Positions 1-9,494 of a stretch of 64,000 nucleotides of DNA are shown one piece after another. The DNA is from Lentilactobacillus kisonensis DSM 19906 = JCM 15041. Its GTDB lineage: Bacteria; Bacillota; Bacilli; Lactobacillales; Lactobacillaceae. Position 1 is the first letter of the stretch. The number at the start of each line of letters is the position of its first letter. The DNA lies in contig NZ_AZEB01000008.1 of assembly GCF_001434135.1 (NCBI RefSeq), positions 1-64,000 on the forward strand. Reading direction: 5' to 3'. The notes below the pieces were generated by a model that saw only the letters and a program-made list of their open reading frames with translations, did not search any database and was not told the origin of the DNA. A program made the translations under genes and the position numbers.

Positions 1-3000
1 TTGAGATGACTTTAGCTGGGTTCGCCTTTTGTAAATCAGTTAGCCCTTGTGCACTCAGCTTAATGTCATAGCTGCCCACGTTTTGACTATCAATCCCTGA
101 TATATCAAAGTCGGCAGCGGTCCAGCCAGCCGTTGGTGCCACCACACCGTTAGCGAGTTTGACGTCAAAAGTAGTTGGATCTGTGCTGGCATCACCATCG
201 TATTGTTTATTCTTTGGTTGTAATTGAATCGAATTCTTATCAACCGGTGTCTGCGTATAGGTCACCGTAAAGGTCTGAGTAGCGCCGGTAGCATCCGACT
301 TCAAATCAAAGGTTGGGTTAGCGGCCAACGCTTCCGCCAAGGTGTCGTAATCCTTGCCATCGGGACCAGTCACATGATAGACGCCACCGTTTGCGGCTAA
401 ATCTGTGTCTGAATACTTAAAGGTAATTTTATCGGTCCCAGTAGCGGTCTTATCGCCGGTATTCGCCGTGGTATTGCCCAACGCCGTATCGGTTAACTCA
501 CCATCCGGCCGGCCTTTGGTCGTCAACGTCGCCTTATCAACTTGAAAATGGTTGACTAACGTTGATGATCCGTCCAGCTTAATCGTGGTGTCCCCATCAG
601 TCGTCGTGAAGACATAGCCCGGAATCGTCGGCACGTTGTTTAAAATCTTAGAACCCGCTACCCCGACTGGTGGTGTGGCGATGCCATCATCCGAATAACC
701 ACCGTTGGAACCGGGGAAGCCATTGATGACGTTACCATCTTGGTCAACGTTCTTAATGTGCGCAGTGGTCGTAAAGGAATCAACGATCTGACCGTTGACG
801 TTGTTCAAGCCATCCACTCTAAACGCCGTTGGAATCGTGACTTGCTTACCACGGTCGTTCGCGCTATCGGGATCTTTGACGGGCAAAATGACATCAGCCA
901 TATCCATAGAAGCTAATTTTGGCATTGAGGTGACAATGCCGATAATCTTAGTCCAGTCTTTAACCTTGTCAGCAGTCATTAGATCAGCATCAGTTGTGGT
1001 ACTCGTCCCATCCGCTGAATTAAAGTAATACTTATTACCATCCGCTAAGGTCACGTACTTGCCATCACTGGACAAAGTAACTTTGCCAGTTGAATACAAG
1101 GTCGTCGTGACATCGTTACCAGCACTTTTACCTTCCTTGGCAGCACCGGTGAGTTGTAAAGCAAATTTACCAGGGGTGTCCCCATTATTAACAGTGACTT
1201 CGGTTGGCAAATTAAGCACGCCACCCACGTTGGTGCTGGTATTGGCCGTGTTGTTGGCTAATCGCAAGCGAATGGACTGGGCGTCATTCTTCATCGGATT
1301 ATTAACTCCGTTGACACTGAAACTTGAGCCGAAACTTTGATTATCTTGAATGGCGCCGTTGAGAATCATAGATTGAGGCGCAGAAATGTAAAGATTTCCC
1401 GATAATTTTGGATTGTTTGTTAAAGTAGCAGCCCCATTCATGTTTGGTGTCCAATCTTGAATTGCAGATAATCCAGCTATCTTTTGACCATCAGCTGTTT
1501 GAATATACAAATTTTGTAAATCTGCTTGACTAGATTGAATCTGACTTGAAATCTCATTCCCTTGGACCATCACTACCGCAACAGATTCACCAGTTTTACC
1601 AAATTTAGTTGCGGCATTGTTAGCAGAAGTTAACCCGCTATTTGCAAAATCACGATTGTTGACATAACTACTACCGTTATAATTACCATCGCCAGTTGCT
1701 ATCGAACTATTCCAAGGGATAAAACCAGAAACCGCATCATCATTAACTTTAAAAGTTACTGACATATTTTGATTAGCTGGAACCCATTCAAACCCTGTTC
1801 CTGTGTAATCCAACTTTGTTACTGTCAATCCATCTGCGTTTACAAAATTAGAAATCTTAGGATTATCGGTTACTCCCTTCCAACCAATACCGTTTTCAGT
1901 GAATGGTAAACCAGTCTTCGAATTAGTAACTAATTTCATTTGAGCAGGTGTTGTAATATAAATAACCGGTTCAAAGATTGATCGGCTATTCCCGGCATAA
2001 CCGGTTTGATCATTAGGGTCAGAAGTGGATGGTCGATTAATAATACCGCCCTTACTATCACGAAATGCATTTGCATTAAGATTAGTTCCAATTACATCAT
2101 TCACTGCATTACCATAATTAAAGCCAATTGTAGTCGTGTAAGTATCTCCCGGATTTAATCCACCCGGAAAATCCTGTTTTCCCAAAGAAAGCTCTGTACT
2201 ACTGTTAGTTGTAGCTGTAAAAGTTGAATTGGCTGAGCCTTGATAGTTAGAGTTCTTATCATTAACAGTCATCTTAATTGATAATTGTTGCCCATCCTTA
2301 ACAGTGGCAACATCTTTGGTTCCTACATTGCCCAAAACAGTAAACGCGTTTGCAATGTCGTCATTAGAATTTACTGCATAACTTGCAACAAACCACGCTT
2401 CACCGCCGTTTACAACATCATAATCGTTTCCGGCCAAAAAGTTATCTGGTTTAACCTGTTCAGATTGATTAATAACATAGCTGGAAACATGAGCACCTGT
2501 GGGTACAGACATTAATTGCACATCTGTCCCATTAATGGATGACACCGTTGTTCCTGATCCTAGCTTGGTAAATGACTGATTAGTCCCATCACTGTAATTT
2601 ACAGTTACATCATACGTTGTATCTTTGGGCCAATTTGTATTAATTGATTGGTTAAGTGGCAAACTAATCCCAGTAGATTCAACCCCATCAGGAATTGTTA
2701 TTGTATATGTCGGGTTAATCGTAGTATTACCTAAATTAGCAGGTTGAAAATTTGCTAATATGTTATTACTGGTTGCCCCAATCACAAGTGTGTTGTTAGT
2801 GTTCACCCATGGAGCATTAATCTGCATTTTGGTAACTTTGTCATTAGTGAGCGTTTCCGTATACGTCACATTATTTACTGCATATGAATGTCCAGAGTTG
2901 AAATCTGAAGAATTTGTTGTAAAGTGGCTTTGACTTTCAGCCCCATTGTTTGCAATGATAGGGGCCTTTCCATCACTACCAGGTAAGTATGCCGTTTGGA

Positions 3001-4920
3001 AACTTTCAACCTTAAACGTCTGAGCGCCAACCGTTCCATCAGTATAATGGCCCGCAAAGGGAATTTGTCCACCGGGAAAAGCCAAAAAATGATTTTGACC
3101 ACCGACAGTGATCTGTAATTTATTGCCTGGAAGGACTTTGAACGTATTTACTCCAATCCCTGTTCGCATACTATTCTTTTGAATATAATCCGTTTCATCC
3201 GGATCGAATACAAAGTTCGCAGGAAGATCGATAACTACAGTTGCAACGCCTAAACTATTAAAACCATTATTAAGTGAATATTTGAAGAAGTAGTTATAGT
3301 CAGGACCTGCTGTCTTGGTATCATTTAATACGCCCGCACTAATTCCTATTGAGTCAAGCGTCCGTTTGTTACTGTATGTTATCTTTTTGTATTGAGTATC
3401 AATGTTACTTCCACCATAGCTAATAGGAAGTAATACTCCGTCAGGAACAACTCCTTGATAATTTGGCCCACCATTATTATCAGTTGATGGGAAAAAGTTA
3501 CCAGTTTCTGGTGACTTAGCTAAGTCATTAACTTGCGCTGGATACATTGCACCATATGTGTACTGAATAGTTTCTTTTTTAGTTATACCATCTTGGTCAA
3601 GCTTCCAAGTAATTGTGGTTGAACCATCTTTATTACTAGTTTGAGTTGAAATCGTATGATCAGTCCAAGATAAACCATAACCGGATGGCACAGTAATGAA
3701 GAAAGTATCACCTTTATTACCCGAAATATTTAAATTAGCTGTAATTACAGGCCCCTGCGCATTAACTTTAGTTTCATCAACAGTTAGATTTCCATCTGCG
3801 TCTGTTGTAGAGGCTCCTGTTGGTCCATTTAAAGTTAATGAAATCTCTTGCGCTGGATCCACAATCTGCCGGAAACTCCCAGTTAAGCCCTGTTTATGGA
3901 TGGTTTTCAGCACTTTGTTGTAACTGCGAGCATTGCTGGCGGTAACAATTAGGTCACCATAATCATCCACCCGTGCCGAGGTCCCATTCGGCACACTGAC
4001 CTGGTTGTAAGCTGCTTGAGCATTAGCAACCACGTGGGCCTTAACACCCTTTTTATCAGCAGCGACCAAGGCCGTCGCTTGATTCAGATTATCATGCATA
4101 TCAGCCACTAAGGATAAGGCCGCATTCAGCTTGGTAGTGGCTTGCTTCTTATTCTTCACGGCGATCTTTTGGGCAGCTTTAACCGTCTTTAAAACTTTCG
4201 CTTGTTGGGCTTTTTGGTGCGCACTAATGGCGGTCAAGGCATCGTCTTGCGGAATATTATCGTTAGACTTCGCTTTGACCGTTGTTTGGCCTTTGGCAAT
4301 CTGCTTTTGGGTCGCTTTCATGACCTGGTTAGCCCGTTGGACGATCTTTTGGGCGGATTGCTTGTTATATTTAGTTAACTTCTTATAGGTGGTTTTCTTA
4401 ACTTTTAGTTCGTTGTGAGCATTTTTATTAACTTTAGTTGCTTTAGCGCTTGGCTGCGTTGTCGAGTCATTAGTGGCACTGGGGGTATTTTGAGCCGACT
4501 GGTCCGCTGTTTGGGCTTGTGCACTGCTCGTAGTATTGTCAGCAGCAATAGTTGATGCTGACGAAGTTACCGTTGCGGCATCAGAACTAGAAGTCGAAGT
4601 GCTTTGACCATTAGAAGCCATTTGACCGTTATTTTCACTTTGGCTAGTAGCGCTCGTGCTTGCTACAGCAGGCTTTTCAGTAGTTGAGGCATTCTGCCCC
4701 CCCCCCCCCCATTTTCAGCGGTGGTGGCGTTATCACTACTATAAGTAGCGGTGGTGTCCGCGTGAACGGGATGTGAGGTTAACATGGTGTATGACAAACC
4801 AGTGGTGAACATCGAAATGCCGGCCACTAACCACAGTTTTCCCTTCTTATAGAGTTTGTAGTGTTCCTGTTTCTCTAAGCTATCCTGATACAATCTTGTA
4901 TTGTACTGATACCGATTCAT
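1..4920 (-). CDS. Giant KxYKxGKxW-type surface adhesin, frame broken at a poly-G tract, 3' end outside window
   Basis: Starts at ATG 4920 behind a strong AGGGGGT ribosome binding site. Residues 22-30 are KLYKKGKLW, matching the KxYKxGKxW signal-peptide motif, followed by a hydrophobic core and a likely cleavage site after VHA (residue 54). A 14-bp G tract on the coding strand (4697-4710) shifts translation so that it stops after 85 residues at 4663. In the frame reached with 12 or 15 G, I checked every line down to position 1 and found no stop (1565 codons): a Ser/Thr-rich stretch, a Lys/Ala-rich helical region (about 4470-3990), a long beta-type adhesin region, and a C-terminal MBG-like unit near 240-1 (the NKQYDG motif). 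The sorting signal, if any, lies beyond the left edge. Function as a cell-surface adhesin is inferred. Either a phase-off allele, a pseudogene, or an assembly error in the homopolymer. Confidence 0.8.
4697..4710. repeat. 14-bp poly-C/poly-G homopolymer tract in the adhesin gene
   Basis: Fourteen consecutive C on the plus strand (G on the coding strand), encoding Gly codons 71-75 of the adhesin just after the signal peptide. Length 14 puts the downstream 1565-codon frame out of register; lengths divisible by three restore it. Position directly downstream of the signal peptide is typical of contingency loci that vary by slipped-strand mispairing. Confidence 0.9.
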
Positions 4921-5524
4921 ATGAATATACCCCCTAATTTTAATTAAGCCACCGTTAACGGTTTCCTCAATCCGTCGAGCAGCGCTTAGTAACCATTTTT
5001 AATGGCCGCATCACTTTTCGATGGCCGCATCGTTATCGTTGTATGCAGTGCAATGATACCGCCGTCATCTCATCGTGATGCATGGTTATTAATTTACACT
5101 TATTATTCTAATGGAACCCTTATATATATCTATATGTATTCATTCTGTTTTGTCCGCGCTTTTTTGAGAAACAAAAAAATATAGAATGGTACGTGCTTTT
5201 TTGAAGCGGAGATCAGTTGAACTTTTCTGCTTCAGTGGCTTATGAAAGCTATGGTGCAGCGATTAACTGACACTTTCAGCGTTATTGGTACAATTAGTAT
5301 CAACCATTAGGCTAAGATTTTTTTGCTTGTGAGTTGATATTTTTTTGTATTTTCCCGGCTAAGATTTAGTCTACAGACATCATTAAGAAACCACTGGCTA
5401 AAAAGCACAACGGTTTTTTGTATGTGAAACAATATTTATTTGGTGAATTAATTTGTTAGGCAACCATCATTAACAACATGGCTTCAGCAATTTTTCATCA
5501 TACACTACCTCATCACACCCAAAC
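4921..5524. other. Intergenic region upstream of the giant adhesin
   Basis: About 600 bases without a convincing gene. It is AT-rich near 5100-5190 with possible -10 boxes reading toward the adhesin, but no clear matching -35. An 11-base direct repeat ATGGCCGCATC occurs at 5002-5012 and 5021-5031, about 80 bases upstream of the adhesin start, and could be a regulator site. The 60-codon plus-strand frame at 5002-5184 has no ribosome binding site or recognisable product and I do not call it a gene. Confidence 0.5.
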
Positions 5525-5557
5525 AAAGTCTTAGCAGTTTTTGGCCGCTAAGACTTT
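5525..5557 (-). terminator. Hairpin terminator of the DUF5776 protein gene
   Basis: Perfect 11-bp inverted repeat AAAGTCTTAGC / GCTAAGACTTT with an 11-base loop, starting 14 bases past the stop of the gene at 5571. The T tract after it is short (TTTGTTT on the minus strand), so it may be a modest terminator. Confidence 0.6.
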
Positions 5558-5570
5558 ATTTGGGGTAACT

Positions 5571-7586
5571 TTAGTCATTATCTTGAATAATCAATTTTTT
5601 ATTTCCAGTAACGTAATTGCCATTCGTCAATTGATAACGGGTCGTTAGGTTATGAGTGACGATCTTCTTAACTTGCAAATGGCGACCCTTCTTGTAGTGG
5701 GTTACGCGTTTTGTTAAATTCTTGTTTCTGTATGCATTAACGCCCTTAGTCGCAATGACGGTAATTCGCTTGCTACTTGGCAGGCTGCCGTAGTAAACCT
5801 TGGTGACAAAATGACGATTCGCCGTGATGTAGCCAACTTTCCCGGCGGTCTTACTCTTGTGATTAACATCCTTAACCCGGTAGCGCAGAATGCCATTTTT
5901 AGAATGGGCATAATCAGTTACGACAAACATCGGCCGCTCAATTCGTTTAGTCTTAGGATATACTGCCAATCGTTGCCGTTTATTAAAAGTAGCGTTTCGG
6001 TACAGGTAAATCTTTTTAAGGCCATAAACTGCTGCGCCTTTTTTAGCTACGCCATTCGAATCAGCAACCTTACTTGGTTCAGTGGTTTGGCTTTCAGAAG
6101 GGCTTGGCGTGTGATCATCTTTGCTCTGCCCTGCGTTTGAGTTTTCAGTTGGTGTCACATTGGTCTTTGAACCGCCCCCTGTTGATCCCCCACCTGATGA
6201 GCGGCCAGGAACCGTAACTTTGATTGTTTTAGTAAGCGTGTGCACCTCATTATTTGGATAAGTTGCCACGTAACGATATTTAACATCGTATACGCCAGGC
6301 GTATTGGTATCTAATGTCCCATCAGCATTTAGCCGGCCATTTTCAGTTGACACGGTCACGTCTGGTTCTTCAACTAAATCCTTTAACCGATCCTGCAGTG
6401 GGTTCCAAATTTTGACGTGCGCTAATGGCTGCCAGTGTTCTCCCTGTTTAACCGTTGTGTCAGCGGCATCAATTACCCGCTGAACATGGAAGTTGATGCC
6501 ACCAATCCCATTGTGATTTAGAACTGGCAATAGCGAATCAAAGTAACCCGGTTGGGATGAGCCGCCACCACTATTTGAAGCGACCGTGGTGAATGATTCA
6601 TGGGTCAGCAAACTATTTCTATCTGAGGCCCAAACTGGTGCGTAACCATGGGTGTAGAGCATCTCCATAAAGGGTTGACCATTTTGGGCAGTCATCTGAT
6701 TACCATCCACAAAAAAGCTTCCCCGGGTATATAACGCTGGTTCATTGGCCCCAAAGCCGCCACCTAAGTTGCTGAAAGTAATATCATTCTGGCGGTTAAA
6801 CGTTGGCATTAACGATTGAATTGCTTTTTCCTGTTGATAATAACCATCCTGATCCCGAGTCGTCACAAGATACTGGCCTGGCTGGAAAGCTTGCATCTTT
6901 TCCAGGTCATACTTTTTGGCAAACCGAACCCCCAGCTGAGTTCCAATGGCGCCCCAATTTTTTTCCTTAATGGTAAATGCCTGCCCGGCTTCATAATCGA
7001 CGGCATTCAAGTCATCAACCGTCATTGGAACCGAAAAGTCTACCCATTCGCCTGGGGCCAGCGTAACCTTGGCAACCACATGATTGGGAAAGAATTTTTC
7101 CTTTTTTACCCCGTGGTTTTCTCCTGGCTTATTTCCTGAAATAATCGGGTTTGAGTCGTCCACGTTCATGACAACTGAACTCTTCATATCCTTAGGGTGT
7201 CTCAAGATTTGGGCAGCGTTAATTTCACCACCACCTTCACCCCGGTTGTTTCTTAAATATATATGGGCATATATCGTTGGCTTTCCAGCCGCAATGTATT
7301 GATCGATATCAATAATGGAAGCAACACCATTACCACTGTAGTTAGACTTTTCACCGTTGATAGAAATATATGCAGCCCGTTCAAGGCCTACCAGTTGTTT
7401 ATAGTTACCGGTTAAATCACTATCTTGATAAGTTGAAGTGGCCTGTTTAGCCACTGCGCCATTGTAAACAATTGGGTCACTTGCCGCCCTCGCTGAATGC
7501 TGAAAACTACCAATGATCCCCACAAAAAGAACCGCAATCACGATTTTAAAGGTCACGGTTGTCCATCGGCTAATTTGATTAATCAT
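5571..7586 (-). CDS. Secreted cell-surface protein with Ig-like and DUF5776 domains
   Basis: 671 residues. The start at ATG 7586 follows a strong GGGGGGA ribosome binding site. Residues 1-34 form a Sec signal peptide ending ARA. The long N-terminal half contains aromatic and Gly-rich segments like those of other lactobacillar surface proteins of unknown role; residues about 375-445 look like a bacterial Ig-like (DUF5011-type) domain (the TNTPGVYDVKYRY segment); a GGGSTGGGSK linker and Ser/Thr/Pro-rich region follow; residues about 520-671 hold two DUF5776 repeats (RPMFVVTDYAHSKNG, then a second basic, Tyr-rich copy), thought to bind the cell wall. There is no LPxTG anchor. A palindrome lies about 110 bases upstream. 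Ligand unknown; adhesion or wall association is inferred. Confidence 0.85.
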   Translation of the reverse strand: MINQISRWTTVTFKIVIAVLFVGIIGSFQHSARAASDPIVYNGAVAKQATSTYQDSDLTGNYKQLVGLERAAYISINGEKSNYSGNGVASIIDIDQYIAAGKPTIYAHIYLRNNRGEGGGEINAAQILRHPKDMKSSVVMNVDDSNPIISGNKPGENHGVKKEKFFPNHVVAKVTLAPGEWVDFSVPMTVDDLNAVDYEAGQAFTIKEKNWGAIGTQLGVRFAKKYDLEKMQAFQPGQYLVTTRDQDGYYQQEKAIQSLMPTFNRQNDITFSNLGGGFGANEPALYTRGSFFVDGNQMTAQNGQPFMEMLYTHGYAPVWASDRNSLLTHESFTTVASNSGGGSSQPGYFDSLLPVLNHNGIGGINFHVQRVIDAADTTVKQGEHWQPLAHVKIWNPLQDRLKDLVEEPDVTVSTENGRLNADGTLDTNTPGVYDVKYRYVATYPNNEVHTLTKTIKVTVPGRSSGGGSTGGGSKTNVTPTENSNAGQSKDDHTPSPSESQTTEPSKVADSNGVAKKGAAVYGLKKIYLYRNATFNKRQRLAVYPKTKRIERPMFVVTDYAHSKNGILRYRVKDVNHKSKTAGKVGYITANRHFVTKVYYGSLPSSKRITVIATKGVNAYRNKNLTKRVTHYKKGRHLQVKKIVTHNLTTRYQLTNGNYVTGNKKLIIQDND

Positions 7587-7695
7587 AATATGATCCCCCC
7601 GTCATGTTATGTTTTAGTATTCCTAATCATCTGTAATAATCATATCATAACTATTATAATCACTGCCACTTTGATGCCTAGAAATGGCTTAATTC

Positions 7696-7713
7696 ACCTA
7701 ATCAAAATTAGGT
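7696..7713. promoter_or_regulatory. Palindrome, possible operator for the DUF5776 gene
   Basis: Perfect 7-bp inverted repeat ACCTAAT-CAAA-ATTAGGT, about 110 bases upstream of the start at 7586 and 25 bases from the plus-strand promoter candidate at 7738. No T tract follows on either strand, so an operator is more likely than a terminator. The regulator is unknown. Confidence 0.35.
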
Positions 7714-7737
7714 CTAATTAGTTTTTCCACAAATTAA

Positions 7738-7766
7738 TTGTCCACAACCATCTTTAATGCTATATT
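7738..7766 (+). promoter_or_regulatory. Candidate promoter for the CHRD-protein gene
   Basis: TTGTCC (7738-7743), 17-base spacer, TATATT (7761-7766). Transcription would begin near 7773, giving a leader of about 280 bases that contains both palindromic elements at 7787-8030 before the CHRD gene. Confidence 0.4.
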
Positions 7767-7786
7767 GAATTTGAACCATTATTTTG

Positions 7787-7905
7787 TAGGACAGCTCCAC
7801 AAAGCAGAAAACTGCACCTAAGCCACTCCTGCCAAAGGCCAAAACCCACGGTCTTCAGTAGGAGTAACTTAGGTTCCGCTTCCTAACCGCTTTGTTCTGC
7901 TCACT
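7787..7905 (+). repeat. Palindromic intergenic element, copy 1 (diverged)
   Basis: Member of the approximately 120-bp element family with left end TAGGACAGCT and right end GCTCACT. Outer arms ACAAAGC / GCTTTGT pair; the inner stem is CCTAAG..CTCCT / AGGAG..CTTAGG, quite unlike the inner stem of other copies yet still self-complementary. It lies in the probable leader of the gene at 8054. Confidence 0.75.
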
Positions 7906-7910
7906 GTTTG

Positions 7911-8030
7911 TAGGACAGCGGGGTCAGGCAGAAATCTGCGTATAAGCACTTTGGGCAAAAATTCCAAATCCGGGAATTCTTGCCCAAGGAGACTTATCCT
8001 CCAGTTTCTAACCGCCTGACTCCGCTCACT
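7911..8030 (+). repeat. Palindromic intergenic element, copy 2
   Basis: Left end TAGGACAGC, right end CCGCTCACT. Outer arms GTCAGGC / GCCTGAC (most others have CAAAGC / GCTTTG, so both arms changed together). Middle arms ATAAG / CTTAT; inner stem TTGGGCAA / TTGCCCAA followed by AATTCC / GGAATT. It ends 10 bases before the ribosome binding site of the gene at 8054 and is separated from copy 1 by five bases. Confidence 0.85.
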
Positions 8031-8053
8031 ATTATTAAAAAGGAGTGTCTATT

Positions 8054-8614
8054 ATGGCAAAACAATATCAAGCAAAGATAACTTCATTAAATGGTGACAA
8101 GATTGGCACTCAGCCAACTGGTGAAGCAACGTTTACGGTTGACGGTGATACTTTGACGGTCGAAATTACAATGGACCACACTTCACCAAACACCCAACAC
8201 TGGATGCATTTTCATGGCTTCCCAGATGGTCGAGATGCCAAGCCAGCAACCAGTGCCCAAGATACCAATCATGATGGCTATGTCGATCTGCCAGAAACGG
8301 AACCAGTTTCTGGCACAACGATGGTACCATTTAACGATCGACCCGAAAAGATGGCTATTCCGACCGACACGTATCCAACCTCAGATGCCAACGGTCATTT
8401 TCACTACAAGAAGGAAGTCCCGTTAAAAGAAATGAGTGACAAATTCAAGGAAGTCTTCAACGATAGTGACCTCCACTTAGAAAAACGCGTTATTTACATT
8501 CACGGGGTCCCCGATTCAATGGACTTACCAGACACAATTCAGGGTGCCGTTGGCAAATACGATCAACACACAACCTTACCAATCGCAACTGGCAAAATTG
8601 AAGAAGTGCGATAA
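8054..8614 (+). CDS. CHRD-domain-like protein
   Basis: 186 residues from ATG 8054. AAGGAG at 8040-8045 sits 8 bases upstream, which favours this ATG over the in-frame GTG at 8045. No signal peptide. The protein is acidic, His-rich and beta-type: residues about 1-110 resemble the CHRD/superoxide-dismutase-like fold (motifs QHWMHFHGFPDG and IYIHGVPDS, with many His and Asp). The stretch DTNHDGYVDL resembles a calcium-binding loop. It is monocistronic with its own terminator. The biochemical role of CHRD proteins in lactobacilli is not established; metal binding is inferred from the His clusters. Confidence 0.75.
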   Translation: MAKQYQAKITSLNGDKIGTQPTGEATFTVDGDTLTVEITMDHTSPNTQHWMHFHGFPDGRDAKPATSAQDTNHDGYVDLPETEPVSGTTMVPFNDRPEKMAIPTDTYPTSDANGHFHYKKEVPLKEMSDKFKEVFNDSDLHLEKRVIYIHGVPDSMDLPDTIQGAVGKYDQHTTLPIATGKIEEVR

Positions 8615-8622
8615 CCACCTTG

Positions 8623-8662
8623 ATCTCATCGAACGGAAAAAATCCCATCGATGAGATTTTTT
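8623..8662 (+). terminator. Rho-independent terminator after the CHRD gene
   Basis: Perfect 10-bp stem ATCTCATCGA / TCGATGAGAT with a 15-base loop, then TTTTTT, starting 9 bases after the stop codon. Confidence 0.9.
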
Positions 8663-8763
8663 GATCAGCCAGTCTAGCTCCTGTTAGCTTCTGCCGTCCT
8701 CCCTGACAAATCAGGTGTAAAATAATCTCCAGGTACATAAAACCAGCTTAGGGGGAACGCCAA

Positions 8764-9369
8764 ATGTTCTACTACTCAAAATCACGCTTAATCGGAATTT
8801 CAGACGGAATTTTCGCCGTTGTGTTAACCATTATGGTTCTTGATATCAAATCGCCGGTTAACGAATCAATTGGCCCAATGACGGAATTGTTGAAGCACCT
8901 ATTAATCTACTTTGTTAGTTTCGGGATCGTCTCTGAATACTGGGTCTATCATCAAGAACTCCTTAACGGTATCAAAAAAGCAACACCACGATTAACCATT
9001 ACGAATATCTACTATTTATGTTTCATCAGCTTAACGCCCTTTGCCACTGCTTGGCTGAATGACAGTTTTTTGAGTCGGGACAGTGCCGTGGCGTATTCAC
9101 TTGTCATCATTTTGGTTAACTTTACACAAGCGTTGATGTTCAAAGAAGTCGTGGATTTGGGTGAAAAAAATGGCATCCAAATGTCCCCGCATGATCATGA
9201 AGAAATGCGGTCAGTCCTAGTAATGTTGGGCCTCAGCATTGTCTACCTAGCATTCGCTTATTTCTTAACCAAGTATTTTCTAATTGTGATTATCATGGGG
9301 TTACTCCTGCGAACAACCGTCACCCAGGTTAATCGGCTATTCAATCGAATTCCCCGGATTCATCGTTAA
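8764..9369 (+). CDS. TMEM175/DUF1211-family putative potassium channel
   Basis: 201 residues; ATG 8764 follows a TAGGGGGA ribosome binding site. Residues 7-27 carry the family signature, here RLIGISDGIFAVVLTIMVLD (the usual form is FSDGIFAI; Phe is Ile here). About six hydrophobic segments follow, ending with a basic tail. Bacterial TMEM175 homologues are tetrameric potassium channels of the cytoplasmic membrane; channel activity is inferred from family membership. It is flanked by terminators on both sides, so it is probably monocistronic. Confidence 0.85.
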   Translation: MFYYSKSRLIGISDGIFAVVLTIMVLDIKSPVNESIGPMTELLKHLLIYFVSFGIVSEYWVYHQELLNGIKKATPRLTITNIYYLCFISLTPFATAWLNDSFLSRDSAVAYSLVIILVNFTQALMFKEVVDLGEKNGIQMSPHDHEEMRSVLVMLGLSIVYLAFAYFLTKYFLIVIIMGLLLRTTVTQVNRLFNRIPRIHR

Positions 9370-9381
9370 ACTCACGGCCGT

Positions 9382-9420
9382 CAACTCACTGAATTAATTT
9401 CAAGTGAGTTGTTTTTATTT
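9382..9420 (+). terminator. Rho-independent terminator after the TMEM175 gene
   Basis: Stem CAACTCACT (9382-9390) / AGTGAGTTG (9403-9411), 12-base loop, then TTTTTATTT. Confidence 0.9.
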
Positions 9421-9449
9421 GCGAAATAACCAATCAGCAATTTTGAACG

Positions 9450-9458
9450 TGCTATACT
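9450..9458 (+). promoter_or_regulatory. Extended -10 promoter of the thioredoxin-fold membrane protein
   Basis: TGC-TATACT forms an extended -10 element 37 bases upstream of ATG 9495; no good -35 hexamer is present, as is common for extended -10 promoters. Confidence 0.4.
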
Positions 9459-9494
9459 ATTTTTAAAAATTGTTACCAAATGGAGGGATTTCTA

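Noticed and set aside
2875-3102. Minus-strand 75-codon frame within the adhesin region
   Set aside because: It lies in another frame than the continuous 1565-codon adhesin frame.
5002-5184. Short plus-strand frame in the intergenic region upstream of the adhesin
   Set aside because: No ribosome binding site, no recognisable product, low-complexity tail.
5811-6140. Plus-strand frame of 109 codons inside the DUF5776 gene
   Set aside because: It is a shadow of the well-supported minus-strand gene, with no homology or ribosome binding site.
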